DNA of 50,100 nucleotides from Aneurinibacillus aneurinilyticus ATCC 12856 (GCF_000466385.1 NZ_KE952759.1:1-50100), one strand, 5' to 3'. Numbered from the stretch's first letter, positions 17,407 to 25,544 are shown. A program made the numbers and translations. The notes: a model not told the origin generated them from the letters alone.

Positions 17407-18780
17407 CTAATTTTCTAGTTCGACCTCTTTTTTCGGATAATCAACCCGTTCGATAATTAGTTCGCCAGGACGGGCCGCCTGATATATCGCTGACCCGACA
17501 ATATCAGCTACATTATTCAATTTTTCCTTGCTGATTTTATCGAGAGTGTCATCCTTTGTATGATACCAGGGCTCGACTGGAGCGTGGATAAATAATGCGG
17601 CAGGTATGCCGAGTGCATGGAACGATTCATGGTCGCTTCGCCCTTCCTGACCGTAAGGGATCACCCCGGTGAGGCGGGAACTCGCTGCAGCGCCCAAATC
17701 GGTCACTCTGTTTTTCTGCCCGTCAATGGTGTACATAATCAGCTCTCCCGCATCCTTGCTGCCCACCATATCCATTTGGAACATGCCGATCGTGCGTTTG
17801 ATTTCGTCTTCGCTTAGCGATGCCGCATATTTTTCAGAGCCGATGAGGCCATTTTCCTCAGCACCAAACGTAACGAAGCGCAACTCGGTGTCGGTTTTCA
17901 TTTTAGCCATAATACGTGCCAACTCCAGTGTAACGGCAACACCTGAGGCGTCATCGTTGGCGCCTGGTGCGTCTTGTACCGAGTCATGGTGTGCACCGAC
18001 AATAATAATGTCATCGGTGTTTTTCTTATTTGCATTTGGTTTTTTTGTAGCAATGACGTTATGTGATGTTAATGTTTCCACTTTTGCTCCAGCCACTTTT
18101 ATGCTTGTGGTTACAATTTCTCCGTTCTTCAGTTTGGCCGCCAGTGCTTCCCCGTCCTGTTTTGCAATACCGACTGCAGCAACAAAGGATTTGTCTGCAC
18201 CGCCTAATGTGCCGTTCAGTTTTCCATCGGTGTTATTATAAATTATGACGGCTTTTGCCCCCTGTCTGGCGGCATTACGAACTTTGTCGCCGAATGAGAT
18301 TTCACCGCGCTGGATGAGCGCAATTTTACCTGTCAAATCCTTGCCTTTTATATCTGTTTCCGTACCAAGTCCGACATAGACCAGGTCTGCTGTTACTTCT
18401 CCGTTCGGGGAATAAGTGAAAGCTTCTGCTGTGACGGCTGCATTTCCTGTTTTTACCGCTACCTCAGATGGTGCGGTATACCCTTCGAATTGAAATGGCC
18501 GCACCTCCGTTTGATAGCCGAATGATTTGAACTGCTGTTCGATATAGCGTACAGCTTTCAATTCTTCAGGTGAGCCAGCTACGCGTGGAGTTTTAGACAA
18601 CTGCTGAATTGTGCGGTACATCCTTTCAGCATCCGTTTGCTTTACGATCTGCTGATCAAATGCCTTTTGAGATTGCCCGTGTTCGGATTTTTCTACTTGT
18701 ACCGGTGGTGCAGCATAGACGGATGCGCTGCCCGCAAGCAGGGTGGCTGCAAGCAGAGTGGACAGAAGTGATCTGCGCAT
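17407..18780 (-). CDS. Secreted M28-family zinc aminopeptidase with PA domain
   Basis: A 457-residue exoenzyme. A signal peptide is clear (MRRSLL, then a hydrophobic core ending ASVYA). A protease-associated domain (about 130-230, GKIALIQRGEISFGDKVRNAARQGAKAVIIYNN) precedes the M28 catalytic domain. Zinc and catalytic residues are visible in VGAHHDSV, GANDDASG, FGAEENGLIGS (the EE pair), QMDMVG and GRSDHESF. This architecture matches Bacillus subtilis YwaD and Streptomyces/Vibrio aminopeptidases that release N-terminal amino acids from peptides. A single-gene unit ending at the terminator at 17353. Confidence 0.93.
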   Translation of the reverse strand: MRRSLLSTLLAATLLAGSASVYAAPPVQVEKSEHGQSQKAFDQQIVKQTDAERMYRTIQQLSKTPRVAGSPEELKAVRYIEQQFKSFGYQTEVRPFQFEGYTAPSEVAVKTGNAAVTAEAFTYSPNGEVTADLVYVGLGTETDIKGKDLTGKIALIQRGEISFGDKVRNAARQGAKAVIIYNNTDGKLNGTLGGADKSFVAAVGIAKQDGEALAAKLKNGEIVTTSIKVAGAKVETLTSHNVIATKKPNANKKNTDDIIIVGAHHDSVQDAPGANDDASGVAVTLELARIMAKMKTDTELRFVTFGAEENGLIGSEKYAASLSEDEIKRTIGMFQMDMVGSKDAGELIMYTIDGQKNRVTDLGAAASSRLTGVIPYGQEGRSDHESFHALGIPAALFIHAPVEPWYHTKDDTLDKISKEKLNNVADIVGSAIYQAARPGELIIERVDYPKKEVELEN

Positions 18781-19107
18781 TACGTACTCCCTCCCATTTA
18801 TTTTATTTTAAAAGTTTCAATAATTATAAATTATGCAGGATATTCCAAATAAATCCAAGGGTAATCAGTTGGTATTATGTTAGGAAAGGAAAAGGAGATT
18901 TCAGATGTATTAACCATTCATTCATATGAAAAAGATAACAAGGGGAATTTTGTGTCCGGGTACAATAGAAGAAATTTTATGAATCATTATTTATCATCTA
19001 TCTATAACAGAATGTATCTGTATGCAAGGGAATAACAAGAAGGATGTCGAATAAAAGTCATTATTATTCGAAAACTTATTTTTTTATGATAAAGGGGGTA
19101 TTGTAAA
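18781..19107. other. Intergenic region, divergent promoters expected
   Basis: An AT-rich 327-bp region between two divergently transcribed genes. It must hold promoters for both, but I cannot pick convincing -35/-10 pairs. AAAGGGGGT at 19091-19099 is the ribosome binding site of the following GTG start. No repeat or RNA motif is seen. Confidence 0.45.
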
Positions 19108-19638
19108 GTGAGCTATCAAATTCCGCAACTTATTTTATTAGGGGTAGACTCATTGTGTCTGCGCAGGTCCCTTCGTCTTGCGGAGCAAAAATGGGTACAA
19201 ATAGCGGCGGTTTGGAACCCGAAGATGTTAGAGGAAGAGCGCGTTCTGTGCGAGAAGGCAAGCATTACTCTGCTCCCGGAGAAAGGACTTGCATTAGAAG
19301 CGGCTGTACAAGTTCTTGGCTGTGAGTATGTCATTTATGGCCATGGCTGGGAGGATGCCGGGCGAGCACGCTATCTGTTGAGGGATCGACATGGTATGGT
19401 GCTGGAGCAGAATGCTTTTGCACTGCTGGAAGCATTTCTGGAAAAAGAAGCAGAACTCTCTGTAGCAGTCGAGCCGGAACTAGCTTCATTACGGGTAGTG
19501 GAACGCAAGATGATCGAAAAAGCATTGCAGCGTTTCGGTACAACCGTAAACGGGAAAAAGCAGGCGGCACGTACGCTGGGCATATCTCTTGCGACATTGT
19601 ACAACAAAATTAGACAATATCAGTTATTGAAGGAGTGA
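19108..19638 (+). CDS. Protein with C-terminal Fis-type helix-turn-helix
   Basis: A 176-residue protein starting at GTG 19108 behind AAAGGGGGT. The last 45 residues (ERKMIEKALQRFG, then KKQAARTLGISLATLYNKIRQY) are the Fis-type HTH found at the end of NtrC-family activators. The first 120 residues are not an AAA+ module; they look like a small alpha/beta domain (IPQLILLGVDSLCLRRSL, VLGCEYVIYGHGWED) that may sense a signal or partner. It is therefore a sigma-54-activator-like DNA-binding protein without the ATPase. A small ORF follows 10 bp downstream. Target unknown. Confidence 0.75.
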   Translation: MSYQIPQLILLGVDSLCLRRSLRLAEQKWVQIAAVWNPKMLEEERVLCEKASITLLPEKGLALEAAVQVLGCEYVIYGHGWEDAGRARYLLRDRHGMVLEQNAFALLEAFLEKEAELSVAVEPELASLRVVERKMIEKALQRFGTTVNGKKQAARTLGISLATLYNKIRQYQLLKE

Positions 19639-19648
19639 TGAAGCGGAT

Positions 19649-19774
19649 ATGGCGACAAAAGAAGAATTTGTCGGATCGCTTCACGATATGCCTGTCAAAG
19701 CCGCCTGTATACAAAGCGTTGCTGCCCGTGCTCGCAATGAGCACGGATTTCCTATCTATATACATCTGATTTGA
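19649..19774 (+). CDS. Short ORF whose 3' end lies inside a family A repeat
   Basis: A 41-codon frame from ATG 19649 (MATKEEFVGSLHDMPVKAAC, ending FPIYIHLI). The first 36 codons look like a genuine protein start, 10 bp after the preceding gene and behind a GGAG. The last five codons and the stop are supplied by the inverted end of a family A repeat (TATATA at 19757). I read it as the N-terminal stub of a gene cut off by repeat insertion or by a repeat-mediated deletion. Confidence 0.4.
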   Translation: MATKEEFVGSLHDMPVKAACIQSVAARARNEHGFPIYIHLI

Positions 19775-19797
19775 TAAATCGACACATTTTGGTGGGG
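19757..19797 (-). repeat. Repeat family A, right-end fragment (inverted)
   Basis: TATATACATCTGATTTGATA and the following AATCGACACATTTTGGTGG match, in reverse complement, the right end of the element at 41757-41952. Only about 40 bp is kept. It lies between the truncated ORF and the MBL hydrolase gene. Confidence 0.8.
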
Positions 19798-19811
19798 GGC
19801 TTTATCTTCCA

Positions 19812-20807
19812 TTACAGCTGAGGGGAGATTTTTTCTACATCGGGCCATTGTCTTGGTAAAGGCAGTGTGGGAGACCATTCTGCCCTGGGAGAAGTATACG
19901 GTGCACCGGCGACATATCGACCATCATCTGTTCGGACGGCAGCACCGGAACGGAGCATTTCCTCAAGAAGCGGTGTGACAAAGTGATGTGGCTCGGTTTT
20001 AAAGGCGTGGCGGCTGAAATCGTGAAACCAGTCACAAGCCATTAGGTATTCGGATATCTCTTCTTCGTATATACCGTCTACTATCATCAGCGTGTATGCA
20101 AAAATGCGCTTACAGCCGTGCCAGGCAACTTTTTCGGGTGTCTGTAACCATTTCTCCAGCCGTCTTCTTGCGTTATCAATTGATACAGAGGGGGCTTCTA
20201 TCGCCGGGCCATGTCCTGAATAAGCGCGGCGAATCGGAAGAGTTGCCAAACGGTCAAGGCTTATAAGGCTACGCTGCATCGCTCCGCTTCCTTCGCGAAA
20301 AACATTAATCCATCCTACATCGTTTTGATGAAAAAGATCGCCAGCGATCAAGATTTGCTGATCTGGAGCATACAAGGAAATATGCCCCAGCGTGTGTCCA
20401 GGTGTATGTATAACCTGTATAGGTACACCGCCGGCATCAAGCTCATCTCCATCAGAAAGCATGCGGTTTACCATGTACGGTTCAACTGGCTGCTGCAGCC
20501 ATTCCGCGCTGCATGCCTCCCAATCGCGTGAGTTAATCATTTCACCTTCCCAGCGGTGCGCAGCAATAGGAATCCGATAGTTTGTCTGAAGGGTGTAGTT
20601 GCCGCCGACATGGTCGCTATGATAATGCGTATTGACGATAAGCGAGAGATTTTCCGGTGCGACCCCAGTTTCTCTCAACAGCTCTTCGGTTTCAGATATG
20701 TCGCTACCGAATCCTGTATCAACAAGAATGGGTTGTCTACCTTGCAGTAATACCATGTTAGCACTGGGAAAAGAACGCTGGAAAAAATGAATGGGAGAAA
20801 TAGACAT
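19812..20807 (-). CDS. MBL-fold metallo-hydrolase
   Basis: A 331-residue metallo-beta-lactamase-fold enzyme. The metal-binding motif is NTHYHSDHVGGN (HxHxDH), followed by HTPGHTLGHIS, an aspartate in LIAGDLFHQND, and a late histidine in SGHGPAI. A C-terminal region of about 100 residues (RRRLEKWLQTPEKVAWHGCKRIFAYTLMI onward) is the helical DNA-binding-like extension seen in RNase-Z/glyoxalase-type bacterial MBL proteins. The ATG follows AGGAG about ten bases upstream. Substrate unknown; a thioester or other small-molecule hydrolase is likely. Confidence 0.85.
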   Translation of the reverse strand: MSISPIHFFQRSFPSANMVLLQGRQPILVDTGFGSDISETEELLRETGVAPENLSLIVNTHYHSDHVGGNYTLQTNYRIPIAAHRWEGEMINSRDWEACSAEWLQQPVEPYMVNRMLSDGDELDAGGVPIQVIHTPGHTLGHISLYAPDQQILIAGDLFHQNDVGWINVFREGSGAMQRSLISLDRLATLPIRRAYSGHGPAIEAPSVSIDNARRRLEKWLQTPEKVAWHGCKRIFAYTLMIVDGIYEEEISEYLMACDWFHDFSRHAFKTEPHHFVTPLLEEMLRSGAAVRTDDGRYVAGAPYTSPRAEWSPTLPLPRQWPDVEKISPQL

Positions 20808-20954
20808 ATAGCATGCAGCTCCTATCCTATAATGAGCAAACGCTCGCTCGAATATTTTATATATTCGAACTATATCATGTTTTTTTAAAGAAATCTACAA
20901 ATAAGCAGCCATTCCGCTTTCGGTCTGACTGCTAGAGAAAGGTTGCTTTTTTGA

Positions 20955-21767
20955 TTATTTGTATTTGATTCTTGGTTTATCCGGACGGCAGTCGGGTTGT
21001 TTTACGTTTGATATTTCTGCCAGTTTGGTCAAATAGTAGCATTCCTCTCGCATCATATGATCTGGTATAAGCGGAGAAAGCGTTCCTAGCAATGACACAT
21101 GAATATCCATTTCTTCAATCTCTTTCAGAAACTGAAGAAATACAAACATCTCCAGCTCTACTTGTTTATTGAAGCGTTCAAGGGCCGGAAATTGGGGAAG
21201 ACGGGCCCGCAAATATCCGGCGAATTCCACCGCTTTGCTATATAAATCCTCAAAATGTTTAGTAAAAGTTTTACTTCGTTCCTTAATATCCCGTTCCACC
21301 TGGTCTACCTCACATGTAATTGTTGCCGCATGCCCTACTGCATCCTGTAGCCATAAGAGATGGTGATGCACGGGATGGCATACCGGAGGACATTGCTCCT
21401 GTATGAGATAGGAAAGGATGCGTACATATTCATCAAGTTCATTCACCATATGATTCAAAAATGTAGGAGAGAGATGAAGAGCAATGCTTCCAGCTATATG
21501 TCTGCGTAAAAGATGAAGCTTATATTCGCGTAACCGCCCCGTCCATTCGGATGCCTGCCGGGTTAGAGTAATAAGCTCCACTCGCGATATATCTTTTTTA
21601 CGTGCATATTCCAACAGCGTATCGAAACTCTGGATAAACACGGTAGCCATCTTGATTTCCTGCTGCTCACTTACCGAGAGCGACATGTGGATAAACCGGG
21701 CGTGATCACCAAGAACTTGCAGCCAGAAACGGTGCTCAAACAGCGCCGATTCCTTATATTTTTTCAT
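20955..21767 (-). CDS. DUF2935 protein (hemerythrin-like helical bundle)
   Basis: A 270-residue soluble helical protein. ATG 21767 (MKKYKESALFEHRFWLQVLG) is chosen because GGAGGG lies eight bases upstream. Two homologous helical repeats are typical for DUF2935: EHRFWLQVLGDHARFI near the N-terminus and a second EFAGYLRARLP/FLKEIEEMDIHVSLLGTLSPLIPDHMMREECYYL half with conserved Glu and His, consistent with a metal-binding bundle. Function is not established. A hairpin sits in the leader (21787-21809). Confidence 0.85.
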   Translation of the reverse strand: MKKYKESALFEHRFWLQVLGDHARFIHMSLSVSEQQEIKMATVFIQSFDTLLEYARKKDISRVELITLTRQASEWTGRLREYKLHLLRRHIAGSIALHLSPTFLNHMVNELDEYVRILSYLIQEQCPPVCHPVHHHLLWLQDAVGHAATITCEVDQVERDIKERSKTFTKHFEDLYSKAVEFAGYLRARLPQFPALERFNKQVELEMFVFLQFLKEIEEMDIHVSLLGTLSPLIPDHMMREECYYLTKLAEISNVKQPDCRPDKPRIKYK

Positions 21768-21786
21768 TCGTAGCCCTCCATTTTGG

Positions 21787-21809
21787 CCCTCTTTACCGAA
21801 TAAAGAGGG
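21787..21809 (-). promoter_or_regulatory. Hairpin in the leader of the DUF2935 gene
   Basis: A 9-bp perfect stem CCCTCTTTA (21787-21795) / TAAAGAGGG (21801-21809) with a 5-nt loop lies 20 bp upstream of the DUF2935 start codon, just before its ribosome binding site. There is no U-tract. It may affect translation or mRNA stability; no known RNA family is recognised. Confidence 0.35.
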
Positions 21810-21974
21810 AAGGTTCACTTCATCATTGTATGGGTGTGGGCCTAAAATGGTGTCTGTTTAAGCTAAGCTCTTGTCCCAGTGTATAGGGCGCATATATGTA
21901 TGGATAATGGTAGCCACGGAAAGGAGGAGGTTAAAATTTGCTCTTCCATTGATCAGGTCGAGTTTATTCGTAAC

Positions 21975-22062
21975 TTTTTCGACCGTGCCCACCCACCGCC
22001 CTTCCTTCTTTTCTTACCTCTTACCACAAAAGTTTGTCGATTTATCAAACCAGATGTATATA
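21975..22062 (+). repeat. Repeat family A, right-half fragment
   Basis: From TTTTTCGACCG through CCGCCCTTCCTTCTTTTCTT to GATTTATC and GATGTATATA, this 88-bp segment aligns with the right half of the full element at 41757-41952. The left half is missing. The end supplies an ATG to the short ORF at 22055. Confidence 0.8.
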
Positions 22063-22206
22063 GAAGAGGAGAGTTTGAATACTTTAATGGACAGATCTGT
22101 CGTATTTGGCAACATTGAGGAAGCCAGGGTATTACTAAGGCAGCTGGAGGAGTCTCCCTTATGTGACGATAAAAATAAGCTATTCTCTTTGTGGATGGGT
22201 ACATAG
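22055..22206 (+). CDS. Short ORF starting inside a family A repeat end
   Basis: A roughly 50-codon frame beginning at the ATG in the repeat end (MYIEEESLNTLMDRSVVFGN, ending KLFSLWMGT). Outside the repeat the composition is protein-like (charged, helical: IEEARVLLRQLEES). The stop lies in a strong hairpin terminator. No ribosome binding site precedes this ATG, so a start further inside (TTG in GAGAGTTTG near 22070, behind GAGGAG) is possible. Family not recognised; it may be the tail of a gene interrupted by the repeat. Confidence 0.35.
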
Positions 22207-22224
22207 AGAATAGCTTATTTCTAT
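22174..22224 (+). terminator. Intrinsic terminator with 15-bp perfect stem
   Basis: AATAAGCTATTCTCT (22174-22188) and AGAGAATAGCTTATT (22205-22219) form a perfect stem, followed by TCTATTTT. It ends the transcript carrying the short ORF, implying that the ORF region is or was transcribed. Confidence 0.8.
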
Positions 22225-22281
22225 TTTGGAGTATTATATAGCCTTAACTCGATGGATTTGTGTTGGAATCTTAGTTAAGCA

Positions 22282-22345
22282 TTGACAATAAATGAACACA
22301 GTGATTATACTGTGTATAAAGATATATACAGTAAGCACAGTGCTT
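22282..22345 (+). promoter_or_regulatory. Promoter and inverted-repeat operator of the ytr-like operon
   Basis: TTGACA (22282-22287) and TATACT (22306-22311), 18 bp apart, form a strong sigma-A promoter. Overlapping the -10 is ACACAGT-N6-ACTGTGT (22296-22315), then TACTGTGTATA/TATATACAGTA (22308-22333) and the palindrome AAGCACAGTGCTT (22333-22345). The repeated ACAGT/ACTGT half-sites suggest binding of the operon's own GntR regulator (inference). Confidence 0.6.
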
Positions 22346-22365
22346 ATGGCCATATAGTATGCTAT

Positions 22366-22424
22366 CGCCCGTTTGGAGCACGGTGTGGTGACGATTCACT
22401 CTGGATCGTACTGGATAATCAACA
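22366..22424 (+). repeat. Repeat family B, right-end fragment
   Basis: CGCCCGTTTGG through GACGAT, ACTCTGGATC and TGGATAATCAACA matches the last 60 bp of the element at 37765-37970; identity continues a few bases past the inverted repeat (CCCTTGA). It lies in the leader of the ABC operon. Confidence 0.75.
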
Positions 22425-22471
22425 CCCTTGATAAACCAAAATGTGTTGATTTATCAAATCAGATGTATATA
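22425..22471 (+). repeat. Repeat family A, right-end fragment fused to family B
   Basis: GATAAACCAAAATGTGTTGATTTATC to CAGATGTATATA is the right end of family A, joined directly to the family B end at 22366-22424. Both lie between the operon promoter and the first start codon at 22533. Confidence 0.78.
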
Positions 22472-22532
22472 GATTGCACTGAATATCGACCGATAAGAAA
22501 TCATAAATCCGGCGCAGAAAGAAGGATGAACA

Positions 22533-23261
22533 TTGAGCAAGCAATATAAAGAAGCATGGGCGCTCGTCAGAACGGACCTCATACGCTTTAAATGGGGAGT
22601 GGTTTTTACCTTACTATTTAGTGTATATATGAGTGCCACGAGTTTGTTGTTAACCAACCACTTATTGAATGAAAACGAGGAGAAGCTGCGATTCCTTAGC
22701 GGGTTGCTGGATTTCATATATCTAGTCACACTGCCGAATTTTGGTTTTTTCTTCTCGCGTAGATCGATGCGTTATCTACAAGAAGATTCTTATACAAAAT
22801 GGATGATGAAATTGCGTACCTTGCCGATTACTATTCATACGATTGCACTGTCGCGAATTATGCTGATGACTGTCGCCTTTGCGCTTAATATGTTTATTTT
22901 CATTCTTATCCAGGCTACCTTCAGTACCGAGCTTCGGGCGGAGTTATCCCCGGTTTCCATAGCCGCTTACACCCTCATGCTCACTGCACTTGCCATAATG
23001 ATCAATTTAATTTATATCATGATGGAGCTAAGCTATAACGGCAGGAAATACATGAAAAGCATCTTCATTACACTCGGTATAATCACGGTAATCTCGATTT
23101 TCATTGCCTTGTCGGGAGGGAGTCTCGTGTTAACCGTCATTCATGTTGCCAAGTATTACCCTTGGTTGAGCGCCATACTGGCTTTAGGCGTTATTGCTTG
23201 TGCATTGATGCTTGGTATCACCGGAGCAAGAAATAGAATTCGTAAACGAGATATCGTATAG
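22533..23261 (+). CDS. ABC transporter permease, first gene of a ytr-like operon
   Basis: A 242-residue protein with about six membrane spans (VVFTLLFSVYMSATSLLL, IMLMTVAFALNMFIFILIQA, IMINLIYIMMELSY and further). TTG 22533 is the start in this frame, with AGAAGGATG just upstream. It precedes the YtrA-type regulator and the ATPase 23737-24642, with which it probably forms one exporter. Similar gene sets in Bacillus (ytrABCDEF) respond to cell-wall antibiotics. No closer family is recognised. Confidence 0.75.
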   Translation: MSKQYKEAWALVRTDLIRFKWGVVFTLLFSVYMSATSLLLTNHLLNENEEKLRFLSGLLDFIYLVTLPNFGFFFSRRSMRYLQEDSYTKWMMKLRTLPITIHTIALSRIMLMTVAFALNMFIFILIQATFSTELRAELSPVSIAAYTLMLTALAIMINLIYIMMELSYNGRKYMKSIFITLGIITVISIFIALSGGSLVLTVIHVAKYYPWLSAILALGVIACALMLGITGARNRIRKRDIV

Positions 23262-23312
23262 AATGCTTTAGAAAAGAGCATGGATCCACAGAGCAGGAGG
23301 TGGTTAGTAGCG

Positions 23313-23720
23313 GTGTTTATGCCTATTCAGATTAATGAAAACAGTTCGGAACCGCTGTATGCCCAAATCAAACACCAGCTTCGTGCGCTTATTTTAAGCG
23401 GCCATCTTGAAGGAGGAATGCTTCTTCCGTCCATACGTGAATTTGCCAATCAATTGCAATGCAGTGTGATAACGGTAAGAAGGGTGTATCAAGATTTGGA
23501 GAACGATGGATTGCTTCGAACAAAGCAAGGGACTGGTACATTTGTTGCACATGTTCATGTTGAGGAACGGGATCGCTATCGACGACATGCGGTGGAGCGA
23601 GCTTTAGAAGAAGCCGTTGATGCAGCCATTCGGGTCAACATATCGAGAGGGGAACTAGAGCAGCTCCTGCAAGATGTGATTCATCGGAAGTGGAATGCAG
23701 AGCAAGCGAAATCGGAGTAA
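23313..23720 (+). CDS. YtrA-subfamily GntR transcriptional regulator
   Basis: About 135 residues. GTG 23313 lies nine bases after GGAGGTGG and is preferred over ATG 23319. The N-terminal winged helix is clear (EPLYAQIKHQLRALILSGHL, LLPSIREFANQLQCSVITVRRVYQDLENDGLLRTKQGTGTFV), followed by the short two-helix C-terminal tail typical of the YtrA group. Such regulators repress ABC transporter operons in which they are encoded. The inverted repeats at the operon promoter are its likely operator. Confidence 0.9.
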   Translation: MFMPIQINENSSEPLYAQIKHQLRALILSGHLEGGMLLPSIREFANQLQCSVITVRRVYQDLENDGLLRTKQGTGTFVAHVHVEERDRYRRHAVERALEEAVDAAIRVNISRGELEQLLQDVIHRKWNAEQAKSE

Positions 23721-23736
23721 GGAGGGGGAGACGGTA

Positions 23737-24642
23737 ATGAAAGAGAGCAATGTTATTTTGTTCCAAGATGTCGTAAAGACTCGTGAAAATATACAAGTCG
23801 GTCCATTAAACATTCAAATTCCGCAAGGTTGTGTCACGGCGATAGTCGGAACGAATGGTTCAGGGAAGACAACATTACTTAGTATGTGTATGGGCTTCGT
23901 TCACCCTGATCGAGGAGTAATTTCTATCTTTCAAGAGCAAATTCAATCGGATCGCGATGCTGCATTAAAAGCACGTATCGGGTTCGTCGGGGAACATCCA
24001 AATTCAGATGACAACGATTGGACAGCAGATCAGCTTGCGGCATTTACGGCGCAATGGTACCCGAAATGGGATTGGCAGTTCTATCAGCACCATGTGACAA
24101 AATATGGAATACCACCAAAGAAGAAACTTCATAAATTATCCAAGGGAATGCGTAGAAAGCTGGATTTGATTATTGCCATGAGTCCACAGCCTGAATTGCT
24201 GCTGCTCGATGAGCCGTCGTCAGGTTTAGATCCTTTGGCGTGGCGAATGATGATTGATGACATGCACACATATTTGCAGGACGGCAAGCGTTCGGTTGTC
24301 ATTGCCACACATAGCATTGAAGAAGTGAAGCGTCTTGCCGACTACATCCTGTTTATGTACAAAGGACAGGTGTTGCAGATGGTCGAGAAGGATGCGATGT
24401 TTGATGCCTGGAAGGAGTTTTTCATCGACGGTAAAGCAGACGATTATGACCGCGTACCTGGGCTTGTAAAAGCGATTCAGGAGCGATACGGCGTACGTCT
24501 TATTTCCAATAATGCAGAAAAGCTGGAGGCTTTTTTGCAAAAGAATGAAATTCCAGCATTGCAGACGAAAAGTATGGAGTTAGATGATATATTAGCTTAT
24601 TTGATTGAGCTGAATGACGAAGGGAGAAACATACAACGATGA
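23737..24642 (+). CDS. ABC transporter ATP-binding protein, YtrB-like
   Basis: A 301-residue ATPase from ATG 23737 behind AAGGAGGGGG. Walker A is GTNGSGKTT, signature LSKGMRRKLDLI, Walker B LLLLDEPSSGLDP, switch ATHSIEE. The stretch AQWYPKWDWQFYQHHVTKYGIP is typical of YtrB/EcsA-like exporters. About 80 C-terminal residues form a regulatory tail. It overlaps the next ATPase by 4 bp. The likely partner is the 22533-23261 permease; the intervening GntR gene indicates co-regulation. Confidence 0.9.
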   Translation: MKESNVILFQDVVKTRENIQVGPLNIQIPQGCVTAIVGTNGSGKTTLLSMCMGFVHPDRGVISIFQEQIQSDRDAALKARIGFVGEHPNSDDNDWTADQLAAFTAQWYPKWDWQFYQHHVTKYGIPPKKKLHKLSKGMRRKLDLIIAMSPQPELLLLDEPSSGLDPLAWRMMIDDMHTYLQDGKRSVVIATHSIEEVKRLADYILFMYKGQVLQMVEKDAMFDAWKEFFIDGKADDYDRVPGLVKAIQERYGVRLISNNAEKLEAFLQKNEIPALQTKSMELDDILAYLIELNDEGRNIQR

Positions 24643-25544
24643 AGCCATTACAGTTAAAGGAAGTCGTAAAGCAGTACGGTGATAAGACCGCTGTTAATAG
24701 TTTGAGTTTGGAAGTGGATGAAGGAGAAATTTACGGACTGCTTGGTGCAAATGGTGCCGGGAAGACAACGACGATGCGGATGGTGCTTGGGCTTATCTAT
24801 CCTGATGGGGGAAGCATCCGTTATAATGGTAAGCCGTTCCACGAAGGCTTGTCCCGTATTCTTGGTTATTTACCGGAAGAAAGAGGGATGTATCCGAAGA
24901 TTAAAGTAAGCGAACAGGTTGTCTATCTAGCCCAGTTGCGGGGGATGTCACGCAAAGAAGCTGATAGCAACCTGAAGTATTGGCTGGAGCGATTCAATGT
25001 ACCGGAGAATTATAATAAGAAGATTGAGGAGCTGTCCAAAGGAAATCAGCAGAAAGTTGGCTTTATCGCCTCTATTGTTCATAAACCGAAGCTGCTCATT
25101 CTGGATGAAGCATTTAGTGGGCTTGACCCCGTGAATGTAGAATTGCTAAAGGAGACAGTCAAGGAGCTGCGTGACCAGGGCACAAGTATCCTGTTCTCTA
25201 CACATCGAATGGAGCATGTTGAGGAATTGTGCCGCAACCTTACCATTTTGCAAAAGGGGAACGCTGTCCTGCAAGGATCGTTACGAGAACTGAAGTCGCA
25301 TTATCCGCGTGAACATATCATCCTGCGTACGGGTGGACCAGTGGAAGGACTTCAGAACATAACCGGTGTTAGTGATGTGAAACGTACGGATGACGGTTAT
25401 CGGTTACGCATCACGGATGAATCGGTTGCCCAGACCATTTTGCATGTGGCAATGACACAGACGAGTGTACAGCAGTTCGAGTTGAAGGAGCCGACATTGA
25501 ACGAAATCTTTATTAAGGCGGTTGGGGGTGAGTCGAATGCATAA
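24639..25544 (+). CDS. ABC transporter ATP-binding protein, YhaQ/NatA-like
   Basis: A 301-residue ATPase. Walker A GANGAGKTT (about 38-46), LPEERGMYPKIKVSEQ, signature LSKGNQQKVGFIASI, Walker B LLILDEAFSGLDP and FSTHRMEH are all present. The LSKGNQQK signature and LDEAFSGLD wording are characteristic of YhaQ/NatA ATPases. The C-terminal tail of about 80 residues is usual. It overlaps both neighbours by a few bases and pairs with the YhaP/NatB-like permease downstream. In characterised relatives this type extrudes sodium or drugs; the substrate here is not known. Confidence 0.9.
   Translation: MKPLQLKEVVKQYGDKTAVNSLSLEVDEGEIYGLLGANGAGKTTTMRMVLGLIYPDGGSIRYNGKPFHEGLSRILGYLPEERGMYPKIKVSEQVVYLAQLRGMSRKEADSNLKYWLERFNVPENYNKKIEELSKGNQQKVGFIASIVHKPKLLILDEAFSGLDPVNVELLKETVKELRDQGTSILFSTHRMEHVEELCRNLTILQKGNAVLQGSLRELKSHYPREHIILRTGGPVEGLQNITGVSDVKRTDDGYRLRITDESVAQTILHVAMTQTSVQQFELKEPTLNEIFIKAVGGESNA

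Noticed and set aside
20900-20950. Possible terminator after the DUF2935 gene
   Set aside because: The arms AGCAG/CTGCT enclose a stem with several mismatches and no clear U-tract, so it is too weak to list.
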